A stretch of 64,000 bases of DNA, from positions 248,001 through 312,000 of the forward strand of contig NZ_JBHSGR010000001.1 in NCBI RefSeq assembly GCF_042654585.1, given 5' to 3'. Below, one piece after another: positions 23,504 to 32,443 of the stretch. The notes under the pieces were generated by a model. It searched no databases and had not been told where the DNA came from. It worked only from the letters and a program-made list of their open reading frames with translations. The position numbers and the translations under genes were made by a program. Numbering within the stretch: the first letter of the stretch is position 1; every line of letters begins with the position of its first letter. This stretch comes from Geodermatophilus arenarius (GTDB taxonomy: Bacteria > Actinomycetota > Actinomycetes > Mycobacteriales > Geodermatophilaceae).

Positions 23504-25220
23504 CCTCGCGCAGCAGCGCCAGCGCCGCGACCGCCGCCAGCGCGGCGGCGACCGCGGCGCCGGCGAAGACGGTGTGCAGCTGGGTGAGGACGGCCTGGTC
23601 GACGGCCGCCTCGTAGGCGGGGCAGTCGGCCGGGGTGTCCGGGCAGACGGTCAGCGGCGAGCCGAGCGCCGCCACCTCGGCGGTGAACCGGCGCAGCGCC
23701 ACCGCGGTGAGCAGCGACAGCCCGACCAGCATCCCCACGGTCCGGGCGACGACGGCGAGCGCGCTGGCGCTGCCGTGCACGGCGGGCCCGGTGACCGCCA
23801 GCAGCACCGCGTTGACCGGCGCGATCGCCAGGCCGAACCCGAGCCCCGCGGCCAGCAGCACGACCGTGGACCCCCACCGGTCCAGCGACGTCTCGCCCCA
23901 GCCGGTCATCGCCCACAGCGCCAGCGCGGCCAGCACCGTGCCGCCCGCGGCGACCAGCCGCGGGGGCAGCACCCGGCACAGCCACCCGCCGGCGACCGCG
24001 CCCACCGGGACCGCCACCAGCAGCCGCACCAGCACGAGCGCGGCGCCGAGCTGGTCGCCGGGCGTCGTCGTGGCGCGGGCGAACAGCGGGACGTCGACCA
24101 GCGCGGCCACCAGCGCCACCCCGACCAGCAGGTTGACCAGCAGCGCGCCCCACGCGCCGGCCGGTCGCAGCGCGCCCAGCGGCAGCACCGGGTCGGGCGC
24201 GCGCCGCTCGTGCAGCCAGAAGCCGGCGGCGGCCAGCGCGGCGACCGGCAGCAGCACCGGGCCGTGGGCGACGACCTCGGTGGCCGGGTCGGCTGCGGCG
24301 AAGGACCACACCAGCGCCCCGAGCGCGACGACGGCGAGCAGCGAGCCCAGCGCGTCGACCTCGCGGACCAGCCGCGGCGCCCCGCGCAGCGGCAGCACCG
24401 CGCCGTCGGGGTGCGCGAGGCTCCGCGCGACCAGCGCCAGCCCGGCGGCCACGGCGGCCAGCACCAGCGGCGTCGAGGCGGCTCCGCCGTCGGCCAGCGG
24501 CACCCAGGCCAGGCCGAGGGTGACGTCCTCGGCCAGCGCGGCCGGCTCGGCCAGCTGCAGGCCCGCGGCGGTGCCGGTGAGCAGCAGCAGGACCAGGCCG
24601 ACGGGGTCGGGCCGCCGGCGGCCGCCGGTGAGCACCACCCCCGCGGCGAGGACCAGCCCGAGCAGCAGGTTGAGCCAGAAGACCGCCCGCCAGTCGCCGA
24701 CCGCGAGCACCGCGGCGCCGGCCAGCGGGCCGAGCACCGCGCCGGCCTCCTGCACCGCGCCGACCACGCCCAGCGGCACCGCCCGGCGCTCGGGAGGCCA
24801 CCGGTCGGCGACCAGTGCCAGCGTGGCCGGGACCAGCCCGCCGGCGCCCACGCCCTGCAGCCCGCGACCGGCGACGGCGAGGCCCAGGTCGGTCGCCGTG
24901 GCGGTCAGCAGGGAGCCCAGCGCGAACAGCAGCAGGCAGCCGGCCAGCACCGGGACCCGGCCGCGCAGGTCGGCCAGCCGGCCCAGCAGCGGCAGCGTGG
25001 CGGTGTAGCCGAGCAGGAAGCCGCCGACGATCGGCGTCGCCCGCTGCAGCTCGTCGATGCCGACGCCGACCCCGGTGAGGATGTCCGGCAGCGCCAGGAC
25101 GACGACGTAGGTGTCGGCCGCGGTGACCAGCACCGCCAGGGTGGCGAGGACGACCAGCGGTAGCCCCGGGACCGCGGGCGCCTGCGGCTCAGCCGACAGG
25201 CGGTGCGGTGATCTCGACAT
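23472..25220 (-). CDS. MFS transporter, DHA2-like (14 helices), likely partner of the LprG-type lipoprotein
   Basis: A 582-residue multidrug-type exporter of the major facilitator superfamily with about 14 hydrophobic helices. Motif A-like GRLADLRGRVPVLAG and motif C-like GAVQEAGAVLGPLAG are present. Its ATG start lies 32 bases inside the end of the upstream LppX/LprAFG lipoprotein gene, so the two are one transcript and probably coupled in translation. In Mycobacterium the LprG lipoprotein and its MFS partner Rv1410c (P55) act together in exporting triacylglyceride-like lipids; this pair looks like the local equivalent (inference). Confidence 0.9.
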   Translation of the reverse strand: MSRSPHRLSAEPQAPAVPGLPLVVLATLAVLVTAADTYVVVLALPDILTGVGVGIDELQRATPIVGGFLLGYTATLPLLGRLADLRGRVPVLAGCLLLFALGSLLTATATDLGLAVAGRGLQGVGAGGLVPATLALVADRWPPERRAVPLGVVGAVQEAGAVLGPLAGAAVLAVGDWRAVFWLNLLLGLVLAAGVVLTGGRRRPDPVGLVLLLLTGTAAGLQLAEPAALAEDVTLGLAWVPLADGGAASTPLVLAAVAAGLALVARSLAHPDGAVLPLRGAPRLVREVDALGSLLAVVALGALVWSFAAADPATEVVAHGPVLLPVAALAAAGFWLHERRAPDPVLPLGALRPAGAWGALLVNLLVGVALVAALVDVPLFARATTTPGDQLGAALVLVRLLVAVPVGAVAGGWLCRVLPPRLVAAGGTVLAALALWAMTGWGETSLDRWGSTVVLLAAGLGFGLAIAPVNAVLLAVTGPAVHGSASALAVVARTVGMLVGLSLLTAVALRRFTAEVAALGSPLTVCPDTPADCPAYEAAVDQAVLTQLHTVFAGAAVAAALAAVAALALLREVSAARAPRSA

Positions 25221-25890
25221 CGTCGCCGGGGTCGGAGAACTCGATGGTGAAGGTGGCGTCCTGGTCGGCCGCGTAGAACGGGCCGGTCAGCTCGGCGCGG
25301 CGCAGCTGGCCGGACTCGGTCGCCACGGAGAAGCGGGCCTCCACCGGCTGGCTCGGGTCCTCGCTGGTGAGCACCTGCTCGACCAGGTCGCCGGGGATCT
25401 CCGCGGTCACCTCGCGCACCACCTCGCCGTCGACCCGGCGCTCCTCCCCCAGCTCGGCGGCGTCGGACTGGGCGAGCAGCTGCGAGATGCCGGTGTCGGG
25501 GTCCAGCAGCGCGCCGGGGTCGCCGAAGCCGAACTGCGCGGGGTCGACGACGCTGTAGCCGCTGGTGAAGGGCAGCTGCGCGTAGACGGTGCCGTCGACC
25601 GAGACGACGGCGAGGTCGAGCGCCGAGCCGACGGCCAGCACCTGCAGCGTGCCCTCGAACGAGGCCGGGCGGAGGACGTCGCCCTCGCCGCCGACCAGCG
25701 CGGTGCCGGTGGTGGGGGCGCCCTCGCTGGTCAGCACGAAGTGCAGCGACTCGGTCTCGTCTAGCGTGGTCTTCGCGCGGGCGAGCAGGTCGCCGGCGGA
25801 CTCCTCCGGCTCGCTCCCGCCGCAGCCGGCCAGCGCGGACACCGCGACCACCAGCCCGGCCACCGTCGCGGCAGCACGGCGCAGCACCAT
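25189..25890 (-). CDS. LppX/LprA/LprF/LprG family lipoprotein
   Basis: A 233-residue secreted lipoprotein. ATG at 25890 has GGGAGG at good spacing and is followed by a signal peptide ending in the lipobox L-A-G-C (cysteine near residue 23); the open frame continues upstream but without signal-peptide logic. The mature part has LLARAKTTLDETESLHFVLT, EGTLQVLAVGSALDLAVVSV and the closing TIEFSDPGDDVEITAP, as in proteins with a large hydrophobic cavity that carry lipids in the actinobacterial cell envelope. It lies directly before, and overlaps, the MFS exporter gene. Confidence 0.9.
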   Translation of the reverse strand: MVLRRAAATVAGLVVAVSALAGCGGSEPEESAGDLLARAKTTLDETESLHFVLTSEGAPTTGTALVGGEGDVLRPASFEGTLQVLAVGSALDLAVVSVDGTVYAQLPFTSGYSVVDPAQFGFGDPGALLDPDTGISQLLAQSDAAELGEERRVDGEVVREVTAEIPGDLVEQVLTSEDPSQPVEARFSVATESGQLRRAELTGPFYAADQDATFTIEFSDPGDDVEITAPPVG

Positions 25891-26013
25891 CGTCGTCCTC
25901 CCCGCTCCCGCCGGTCGGCTCCCGGCGCGGGCACGGTAGCGCGTCGCGGTGGCCGGCAGACGCAGGCGGCGGGGGTCCCGGGGACGGGGCGGCCGGTCCA
26001 CGCCGGCGCCGCG

Positions 26014-26670
26014 TCAGGCCGGGGCGGCGGCCCTCGCGGCGATCCGCGCGGCGAGCCTTGGCTGGTCCTTGACCGGGAACGACGCCAGCGCGGGCTCCAG
26101 CTGGGCGATCCGGTACCGCTGGGTGGTGAGCGCGCGGAAGGCCAGGCCGGCGGTGACCCCGTGCTCCGGCCGGTCGACGACGGCGACCTCGTCCCCCGTG
26201 CCGACGTCGCCGGTCTCGAGCACCCGCAGGTAGGCGCCGGTGGCGCCGTGCGCGGTGAACCGCTTGACCAGGTCCGGGACGTCCCAGAAGCGGGCGAAGT
26301 TGGCGCACGGGATGCGCGGCGCGGTCACCTCGAGCAGCGCCGTCCCCACCCGCCAGCGCTCGCCGATGACCGCCTCGGTGAGGTCCAGGCCCGCCGTCCG
26401 GAGGTTCTCGCCGAAGCGGCCCGGCGGCAGGTCGCGGCCGAGGTCGGCGGCCCACCAGTCGGCGTCCTCCTGGGCGTAGGCGTAGACCGCCTGCCCCTCC
26501 CCGCCGTGGTGCTTCCGGTTGACCTGGACGTCGCCGTCCAGGCCCAGCTCGCCGACGGCGACGCGGCCGGGCCTCGGCCGCTTGTCGATGCCGCTGCGGT
26601 CGGGCCGGCGCCCGGGCAGGGGCAGCAGGTCGGAGCCGGAGACGCAGACGGCGAGCAGCCGGCCGCTCAC
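26014..26670 (-). CDS. MOSC domain protein (YiiM-like)
   Basis: A 218-residue protein with the beta-strand MOSC domain: VGELGLDGDVQVNRKHHGG, YAYAQEDADWW, PGRFGENLRT and the cysteine-containing APRIPCANFARF, in which the conserved Cys may hold a sulfur or molybdenum-cofactor ligand. YiiM-type proteins reduce N-hydroxylated compounds using molybdenum cofactor; that activity is a family inference. GTG at 26670 overlaps the lepA stop (GTGA), so it is expressed downstream of lepA. Confidence 0.9.
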   Translation of the reverse strand: MSGRLLAVCVSGSDLLPLPGRRPDRSGIDKRPRPGRVAVGELGLDGDVQVNRKHHGGEGQAVYAYAQEDADWWAADLGRDLPPGRFGENLRTAGLDLTEAVIGERWRVGTALLEVTAPRIPCANFARFWDVPDLVKRFTAHGATGAYLRVLETGDVGTGDEVAVVDRPEHGVTAGLAFRALTTQRYRIAQLEPALASFPVKDQPRLAARIAARAAAPA

Positions 26671-28496
26671 TTCTTGGCGGCGGAGGGCTCGTTGGTCGAC
26701 AGCGCGGCGACGAAGGCCTCCTGCGGGACCTCCACGCGGCCGACCATCTTCATCCGCTTCTTGCCCTCCTTCTGCTTCTCCAGCAGCTTCCGCTTGCGGG
26801 TGATGTCACCGCCGTAGCACTTGGCGAGGACGTCCTTGCGGATGGCGCGCACGGTCTCGCGGGCGATCACCCGGGAGCCGACGGCGGCCTGGATGGGCAC
26901 CTCGAACTGCTGCCGCGGGATGAGCTCGCGCAGCTTGCCGGCCATCATCACGCCGTAGCTGTACGCCTTGTCCTTGTGGACGATGGCGCTGAACGCGTCG
27001 ACGGCCTCGCCCTGCAGCAGGATGTCCACCTTGACCAGCGAGGACTCCTGCTCGCCGGCCTCGGCGTAGTCGAGGCTGGCGTAGCCGCGGGTGCGCGACT
27101 TCAGGGCGTCGAAGAAGTCGAAGATGATCTCGCCGAGCGGCAGGGTGTAGCGCAGCTCGACGCGGGACTCGCTCAGGTAGTCCATGCCGCCGAGCTGACC
27201 GCGCCGGCTCTGGCAGAGCTCCATGATCGCGCCGGTGTAGTCGCTGGGCGCGATGATCGTGGCGTTGACGATCGGCTCGTAGACCTTGTCGATCTTGCCC
27301 TCGGGCCAGTCGCTGGGGTTGGTGACGGTGTGCTCGGTGCCGTCCTCCATCACCACCCGGTAGACGACGTTGGGCGCCGTGGAGATGAGGCTGATGCCGG
27401 CCTCGCGCTCGAGCCGCTCGCGGACGATCTCCAGGTGCAGCAGGCCGAGGAAGCCGACGCGGAAGCCGAAGCCGAGCGCCGCGGAGGTCTCCGGCTCGTA
27501 GGTCAGCGCCGCGTCGTTGAGCAGCAGCTTGTCCAGCGCCTCGCGCAGCAGCGGGTACTCGCTGCCGTCGATCGGGTAGAGGCCGGAGTAGACCATCGGC
27601 TTGGGGTCGCTGTAGCCGCCGATCGGTTCGGCGGCCGGGCGGTGCTGCAGCGTGACGGTGTCGCCGACGCGGGACTGGCGGACATCCTTCACCCCGGTGA
27701 TGAAGTAGCCGACCTCGCCGACGCCGAGGCCGTCGACCGGCTTGGGCTCGGGCGAGATGACGCCGATCTCGAGCAGCTCGTGGGTGGCGCCGGTCGACAT
27801 CATCCGGATGCGCTCGCGGCTGGAGATCCGCCCGTCGACGACGCGGACGTAGGTGATGACGCCGCGGTAGATGTCGTAGACCGAGTCGAAGATCATCGCG
27901 CGGGCCGGGGCCTCGGCGTCGCCTTCCGGCGCGGGGATCTGCGCGACGATCGCGTCCAGCAGCTCCGGCACGCCCTCGCCGGTCTTGCCGCTGACCTTGA
28001 GGACGTCCTCGGGCTCGCAGCCGATGATGTGCGCGATCTCGGCGGCGTACCTCTCGGGCTGCGCGGCCGGCAGGTCGATCTTGTTGAGGACGGGGATGAT
28101 CGTGAGGTCGTTCTCCAGGGCCAGGTAGAGGTTGGCCAGGGTCTGCGCCTCGATGCCCTGCGCGGCGTCGACCAGCAGGACCGCGCCCTCGCAGGCGGCC
28201 AGCGACCGGGACACCTCGTAGGTGAAGTCGACGTGGCCGGGGGTGTCGATCATGTCGAGGACGTACTCGGTGTCCCCGACCTTCCAGGGCAGGCGCACGT
28301 TCTGCGCCTTGATGGTGATGCCGCGCTCGCGCTCGATGTCCATCCGGTCGAGGTACTGCGCGCGCATCTGCCGCGCCTCGATGATCCCGGTCACCTCGAG
28401 CATCCGGTCGGCCAGCGTCGACTTGCCGTGGTCGATGTGGGCGATGATGCAGAAGTTCCGGATCCGGGCGGGATCGGTGGCAGCGGGAGTCGTCAC
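26667..28496 (-). CDS. lepA: Elongation factor 4 (LepA), back-translocase GTPase
   Basis: LepA is a ribosome-associated GTPase related to EF-G, proposed to act in back-translocation or 30S assembly. G1 is AHIDHGKST at residues 19-27, G3 is DTPGHVDFTYEVSR and G4 is NKIDLP; the unique C-terminal domain is present (KDVLAKCYGGDITRKRKLLEKQ). GTG at 28496 gives 609 residues; the frame continues upstream without similarity. It is divergent from rpsT with 180 bases between starts, the standard actinobacterial arrangement. Confidence 0.97.
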   Translation of the reverse strand: MTTPAATDPARIRNFCIIAHIDHGKSTLADRMLEVTGIIEARQMRAQYLDRMDIERERGITIKAQNVRLPWKVGDTEYVLDMIDTPGHVDFTYEVSRSLAACEGAVLLVDAAQGIEAQTLANLYLALENDLTIIPVLNKIDLPAAQPERYAAEIAHIIGCEPEDVLKVSGKTGEGVPELLDAIVAQIPAPEGDAEAPARAMIFDSVYDIYRGVITYVRVVDGRISSRERIRMMSTGATHELLEIGVISPEPKPVDGLGVGEVGYFITGVKDVRQSRVGDTVTLQHRPAAEPIGGYSDPKPMVYSGLYPIDGSEYPLLREALDKLLLNDAALTYEPETSAALGFGFRVGFLGLLHLEIVRERLEREAGISLISTAPNVVYRVVMEDGTEHTVTNPSDWPEGKIDKVYEPIVNATIIAPSDYTGAIMELCQSRRGQLGGMDYLSESRVELRYTLPLGEIIFDFFDALKSRTRGYASLDYAEAGEQESSLVKVDILLQGEAVDAFSAIVHKDKAYSYGVMMAGKLRELIPRQQFEVPIQAAVGSRVIARETVRAIRKDVLAKCYGGDITRKRKLLEKQKEGKKRMKMVGRVEVPQEAFVAALSTNEPSAAKK

Positions 28497-28567
28497 AGTG
28501 CCGCCATCGTCCCACGCCGGGGCACGGCGGTGGAGCACCGTGCCGGGGAGGTCCCCCCGCGGCCGGG

Positions 28568-28597
28568 TTGGGACGGCGCGCCGCACGCTGGTAACCT
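28568..28597 (+). promoter_or_regulatory. Candidate rpsT promoter
   Basis: TTGGGA (28568-28573), an 18-base spacer and TAACCT (28592-28597), 80 bases before the rpsT GTG. The match to a vegetative sigma promoter is moderate. It would give a leader of roughly 70 bases for rpsT. Inferred from sequence only. Confidence 0.4.
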
Positions 28598-28676
28598 GGC
28601 AGGCCGGTCCGCTGACGCATGCCGTCCGGACGCACCGACAGACCCTTTCCCTCCTGCGAGACACCGAGGCTCACGC

Positions 28677-28937
28677 GTGGCGAACATCAAGTCCCAGATC
28701 AAGCGGAACAAGACGAACGAGAAGGCGCGCCAGCGCAACGTCGCCGTCAAGTCCGCCCTGAAGACGGCCGTCCGCCGCTTCCGCGAGGCCGCCGCCGCCG
28801 GCGACACCGAGGCCGCGACCACGGCGCTGCAGAAGGCCAGCAAGGCCCTCGACAAGGCCGCCAGCAAGGGCATCATCCACAAGAACCAGGCCGCCAACCG
28901 CAAGTCGGGCATGGCCAAGCAGCTGACCAGCCTCTGA
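28677..28937 (+). CDS. rpsT: 30S ribosomal protein S20
   Basis: bS20 binds 16S rRNA early in 30S assembly. The 86 residues begin M-A-N-I-K-S-Q-I-K-R-N (GTG start at 28677) and are strongly basic, with KSALKTAVRRFREA and the closing GIIHKNQAANRKSGMAKQL. It is the only ribosomal gene in this part of the window, divergent from lepA and followed by a strong hairpin terminator, so it is a single-gene transcription unit. Confidence 0.98.
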   Translation: MANIKSQIKRNKTNEKARQRNVAVKSALKTAVRRFREAAAAGDTEAATTALQKASKALDKAASKGIIHKNQAANRKSGMAKQLTSL

Positions 28938-28955
28938 GCTGCGTCCCAGCGCTCC

Positions 28956-28992
28956 CGGGCCCCCGTCCTCCCCACCGGAGGACGGGGGCCCG
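28956..28992 (+). terminator. rpsT terminator hairpin
   Basis: A perfect 16-base stem CGGGCCCCCGTCCTCC / GGAGGACGGGGGCCCG with loop CCACC, starting 18 bases after the rpsT stop. The T content downstream is low, as usual in high-GC actinobacteria. It also lies beyond the 3' end of the convergent holA gene (stop at 29023) and could serve both. Confidence 0.88.
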
Positions 28993-29022
28993 TCGCTGTG
29001 CGGGGCGGGCCGGCCCGGCCGC

Positions 29023-30024
29023 TCAGTAGCCGGCGCGGACCCGGCCGCGGCCGGTGGTGGCGCGGATGTCGACGATCCGGCGGATGGCCCGCTCGAGCGC
29101 GTAGTCGGCACTCGCGGCGACGCCCTTGACGTCGGCGTTGAGCTCGGCGGCCACCCCGATCGCCTGCTGCAGGCCCTCGATGCTCCAGCCGCGCGCCTGC
29201 GTCTGGGCCTTCTTCACCTTCCACGGCGGCAGCTTGAGCGCCCGCGCGAGGTCACCGGTGTTGGTGGTGTTCAGCGAGGTGACCCGGGCCGCGGTCCGGA
29301 TGCCGTCGGCGATCGCGTCGGCGATGAGCACGTGCGCGACGCCGCGGTCCAGCGCCCAGCGCAGCGTCTCCAGCGAGCCCTGACGGTCCCCCACCAGCAC
29401 CTTCTCGGCGACGGTGAAGCCGGTGACCTCGGCCTGCCCGCGGTGGAAGCGGGCGACGGCGTCGGCGTCGATGGTCCCGCCGAAGTCGGCGACCAGCTGG
29501 GTGGCCGCCGACGACAGCGCCCGCAGGTCCGCGCCGACGGCGTCGACCAGGGCGGCCACCGCGTCGGGGGTGATCCGGCCGCCGGCCGCGCGCACCTCGT
29601 TGCGGACGAACGCCGCCCGGTCGCCGGGCGAGGAGATCTTGGCGCACTCGTCGAGCGCCGCACCGGCCGCGGTGAACGCCTTGACCAGCGCCTCGTTGCG
29701 CTTGCCGCCGTGGTGGACGACGACCAGCGTGAGCTCCGGGTCGGGGTCCTTGCAGTAGCCGGTCAGGGCGTCGACCAGGGCGCCCGCGGCCTCGTGCACC
29801 CCGCTGACGACGACCAGGCGGTGCTCGCCGAACAGCGACGGCGCCAGCACGTCGGCGAGCTGCCCGACCGGCAGGCCCGCGGCGACCAGCTCGTGCACCT
29901 CCGCGGCGGGGTGGCGCTCGAGGACGGCGGCGCGCACGGCGGCGACGGCGCGGGAGCGCAGCAGCTCCTCCTCGCCGACGACGGCCCGCAGGCGGGAGGT
30001 CGGTGCCGGGGGTGCCGCTGCCAC
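29023..30024 (-). CDS. holA: DNA polymerase III subunit delta
   Basis: The delta subunit opens the beta sliding clamp within the clamp loader. The 333 residues show the family pattern: LRAVVGEEELLRSRAVAAV at the start, LTLVVVHHGGKRNEALVKAF and the C-terminal collar region with LNTTNTGDLARALKLPPWKVKKAQ. GTG start. It follows comEA-comEC on the minus strand, as in Mycobacterium, and converges on rpsT. The comEC reading frame continues through the first three quarters of this gene in another frame (see findings). Confidence 0.95.
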   Translation of the reverse strand: MAAAPPAPTSRLRAVVGEEELLRSRAVAAVRAAVLERHPAAEVHELVAAGLPVGQLADVLAPSLFGEHRLVVVSGVHEAAGALVDALTGYCKDPDPELTLVVVHHGGKRNEALVKAFTAAGAALDECAKISSPGDRAAFVRNEVRAAGGRITPDAVAALVDAVGADLRALSSAATQLVADFGGTIDADAVARFHRGQAEVTGFTVAEKVLVGDRQGSLETLRWALDRGVAHVLIADAIADGIRTAARVTSLNTTNTGDLARALKLPPWKVKKAQTQARGWSIEGLQQAIGVAAELNADVKGVAASADYALERAIRRIVDIRATTGRGRVRAGY

Positions 30025-32443
30025 GCTCCGATGGTGTCACGGCCCGCCGACGGTCCGGCCGCACCGCGGGTCCTCCCGGCACGCCGTCGTCGCCGGGGTG
30101 CACCGGTCCGGCCTGCGCCCCCGGAGCGCCGCGGGCGGCGACGCCCCACTCCCCCACCGAGCCGACGACGGCCAGGTCGCCCTCCCGGTCGGTGCGGTGC
30201 ACCCGCACCCCGTCCCGGGCCAGCAGCGACAGCAGCCGCGGCGCCGGGTGCCCGTAGGTGTTCTCCGCGCCGACGCTGACCAGCGCCACCCGGGCGCCGG
30301 TCGCGGCGAGGAAGGCCGGGTCGACGTCGGCACTGCCGTGGTGCGGGACCTTCAGCACGTCGGCGCGCAGGTCCACGCCCCGGTCGAGGACCCGCGCCTC
30401 GGCCGCCGCGCTCAGGTCGCCGGTGAGCAGCACCCGCACGCCGCGCACGGTGACCCGCACGACCAGCGAGAGGTCGTTGGGCTCGGCCGCGGCGGTGGCG
30501 ATCTCCGGCGGCGGCGCCAGCACCTCGAGCCGGGCGCCGCCGACGTCGCGGCGGTCGCCGGGGACGAGGACCTCGCGGCGAGCGCCCGCCCGGGCGGCGG
30601 CGCGGGCCAGGTCGCCGGCCCGGTCGTCGGCCGGGGACAGCGTGCCGGTGGCGACGGCGCCCACCTCCCGCCCGTCCAGCGCCCCGGCCAGCCCGCCGAC
30701 GTGGTCGGCGTCGAGGTGCGACAGCAGCACCAGCGGCAGCCGGTCGACGCCCAGCCGGTCCAGGCAGCGGTCGACCGCGCCCACCTCCGGGCCGGCGTCG
30801 ACGAGCACGGCCTCGCCCGGGCCGGTCGGCAGGACCAGCGCGTCGCCCTGGCCGACGTCGCAGGCCACCAGCACGGTCCCCGGCGGCGGCCAGCCGTCGG
30901 CCACCTGGCGCAGCGGCCAGCCGAGCAGCACCAGCCCGAGCAGCGCGGCCAGCCCCACCGGGCGCAGCCGCCGGTACCGCCACAGCGCCAGCCCTGCGGC
31001 GAGCAGCAGGACGGTCAGCAGCAGCGCACCGCCGGTGCCGGCCGGCCAGCCGGTCGCGCCGTCGGGCAGGGCGGCCGCGGTGCGCGCCACGGCGACCAGC
31101 CACCGCACCGGCCAGCCCGCCAGCCACACCAGACCGTCCCCGGCTTCCGGCACGACCGGTCCCACGACGGCGGCCAGTAGGCCGAGCACCGTCGCCGGAG
31201 CCACCGCCGGCGCGGCGAGCAGGTTGGCCGGGAGCGACACCGGGCTGACCAGCCCGGACAGGCCCGCCACCAGCGGCGCGGTGGCCAGCCCGGCGGCCGC
31301 CGCGACCGCCACCGCGTCGGCGGGGGTGCGCGGCCAGCCGCGGCGCCGCAGCCGGTGCGACCAGCGGGGCGCCAGCAGCACGATCGCCGCCGTCGCCGCG
31401 ACCGACAGGGCGAAGCCGGCGTCGCGGGCCAGGCGCGGGTCGAGCAGCAGCAGCACCGCGACCGAGGCGGCCAGCGCGGGGACCGCGGCCCGCGCCCGGC
31501 CGGAGGCCAGCGCCAGGAGGGTGACCGCGCCCATGGCCGCCGCCCGGAGGACGCTGGCGTCGGGCCGGACCAGCACCACGAAGCCGGCGAGGACCGCGAG
31601 GGCCACGACCGCCTGCACCCGGCGGTCGACCGCCCGTCGGCGCAGCGGCGCGAGCACGCCGGTGAGGACGATCGCCACGTTGGCGCCGGAGACCGCGGTG
31701 AGGTGGGACAGGCCCGCGCGGCGGAAGTCCTCCTCCAGCACCGGGTCCAGGCCCCGGGTGTCGCCGACGACCAGGCCGGGCAGCAGCCCGTCCGCGGGTG
31801 CGGGCAGCACGCGCCGGGCGGTGGCGGCCAGCCCGTCGCGGACGGCACCGGCGGCGCGCTGCAGCCGGGACGGCTCCTCGACCGGCTCCGGCGGGCCGCG
31901 GGCCGACAGCCGCGCGACGACACCGTCGGTGGCGGGCGCGGTCGCCACCGCCACCCGGGTGCGCACCACCTGCCCGGGCAGCACGCCGGTCCAGTCCGGC
32001 GCCGGCGCGAACAGCACCGCCCCGGCGGTCAGCGACACGGTGGCCGCCCGGTCGGTCACCGCGGTGACCGTGACGTCGAGGACCAGCCGAGGCGGGCCGG
32101 TGCCGGCGACGCGCCGCGGGTCGCCGTCGACCTTCAGGACCGCGTCGACCGTGCGGCCGGCGGCGACGTCGGCGAGCGGGGAGGCGGCGCGGGCGGCGCC
32201 GCGGACGGCGGCGACGGTCGCGGTGGTGGCCACGGCGGCGAGCACGGCGAGCAGCACGAGGACGCCGGCCCGTCCCCGGCGCCGGACGAGCAGCAGCGCC
32301 GCGAGCGTGGCCGCGCCGGCCAGGACGAGCAGGGCCGGGGGCGACAGCAGGCCGGCGGCGAGGGTGACCGCCCACACCGCGGCGGCGACCGGGACCAGGC
32401 GCAGGTCCAGCCACGACCAGCGCCGGTCCGGGCGGGCGCTCAC
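29252..32443 (-). CDS. comEC: ComEC/Rec2 family competence-type membrane protein with metallo-beta-lactamase domain
   Basis: ComEC forms the DNA uptake channel in transformable bacteria. From GTG at 32443 (overlapping the comEA stop): N-terminal helices and OB-like domain to about residue 170, the Competence domain with LTAVSGANVAIVLTGVLAPL and many helices (about 190-480), then a beta-lactamase-like domain with LLSHLDADHVGGLAGAL (HxDxDH), LLTGDLS and KVPHHGSADV. Recognisable similarity ends near residue 770 (position about 30140). No stop codon occurs in frame until 29252, so the annotated product has 1063 residues and overlaps holA by 773 bases; the last 290 or so residues are probably not real family sequence. 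Confidence 0.85.
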   Translation of the reverse strand: MSARPDRRWSWLDLRLVPVAAAVWAVTLAAGLLSPPALLVLAGAATLAALLLVRRRGRAGVLVLLAVLAAVATTATVAAVRGAARAASPLADVAAGRTVDAVLKVDGDPRRVAGTGPPRLVLDVTVTAVTDRAATVSLTAGAVLFAPAPDWTGVLPGQVVRTRVAVATAPATDGVVARLSARGPPEPVEEPSRLQRAAGAVRDGLAATARRVLPAPADGLLPGLVVGDTRGLDPVLEEDFRRAGLSHLTAVSGANVAIVLTGVLAPLRRRAVDRRVQAVVALAVLAGFVVLVRPDASVLRAAAMGAVTLLALASGRARAAVPALAASVAVLLLLDPRLARDAGFALSVAATAAIVLLAPRWSHRLRRRGWPRTPADAVAVAAAAGLATAPLVAGLSGLVSPVSLPANLLAAPAVAPATVLGLLAAVVGPVVPEAGDGLVWLAGWPVRWLVAVARTAAALPDGATGWPAGTGGALLLTVLLLAAGLALWRYRRLRPVGLAALLGLVLLGWPLRQVADGWPPPGTVLVACDVGQGDALVLPTGPGEAVLVDAGPEVGAVDRCLDRLGVDRLPLVLLSHLDADHVGGLAGALDGREVGAVATGTLSPADDRAGDLARAAARAGARREVLVPGDRRDVGGARLEVLAPPPEIATAAAEPNDLSLVVRVTVRGVRVLLTGDLSAAAEARVLDRGVDLRADVLKVPHHGSADVDPAFLAATGARVALVSVGAENTYGHPAPRLLSLLARDGVRVHRTDREGDLAVVGSVGEWGVAARGAPGAQAGPVHPGDDGVPGGPAVRPDRRRAVTPSERGSGTPGTDLPPAGRRRRGGAAALPRRRRRARRRPRAPPRRGGARAGRRGPAGRAARRRAGAVAVRRAPPGRRQRGARGRGRPGRRPDRLLQGPRPGAHAGRRPPRRQAQRGAGQGVHRGRCGARRVRQDLLARRPGGVRPQRGARGRRPDHPRRGGRPGRRRRRGPAGAVVGGHPAGRRLRRDHRRRRRRPLPPRAGRGHRLHRRREGAGGGPSGLAGDAALGAGPRRRARAHRRRDRRRHPDRGPGHLAEHHQHR

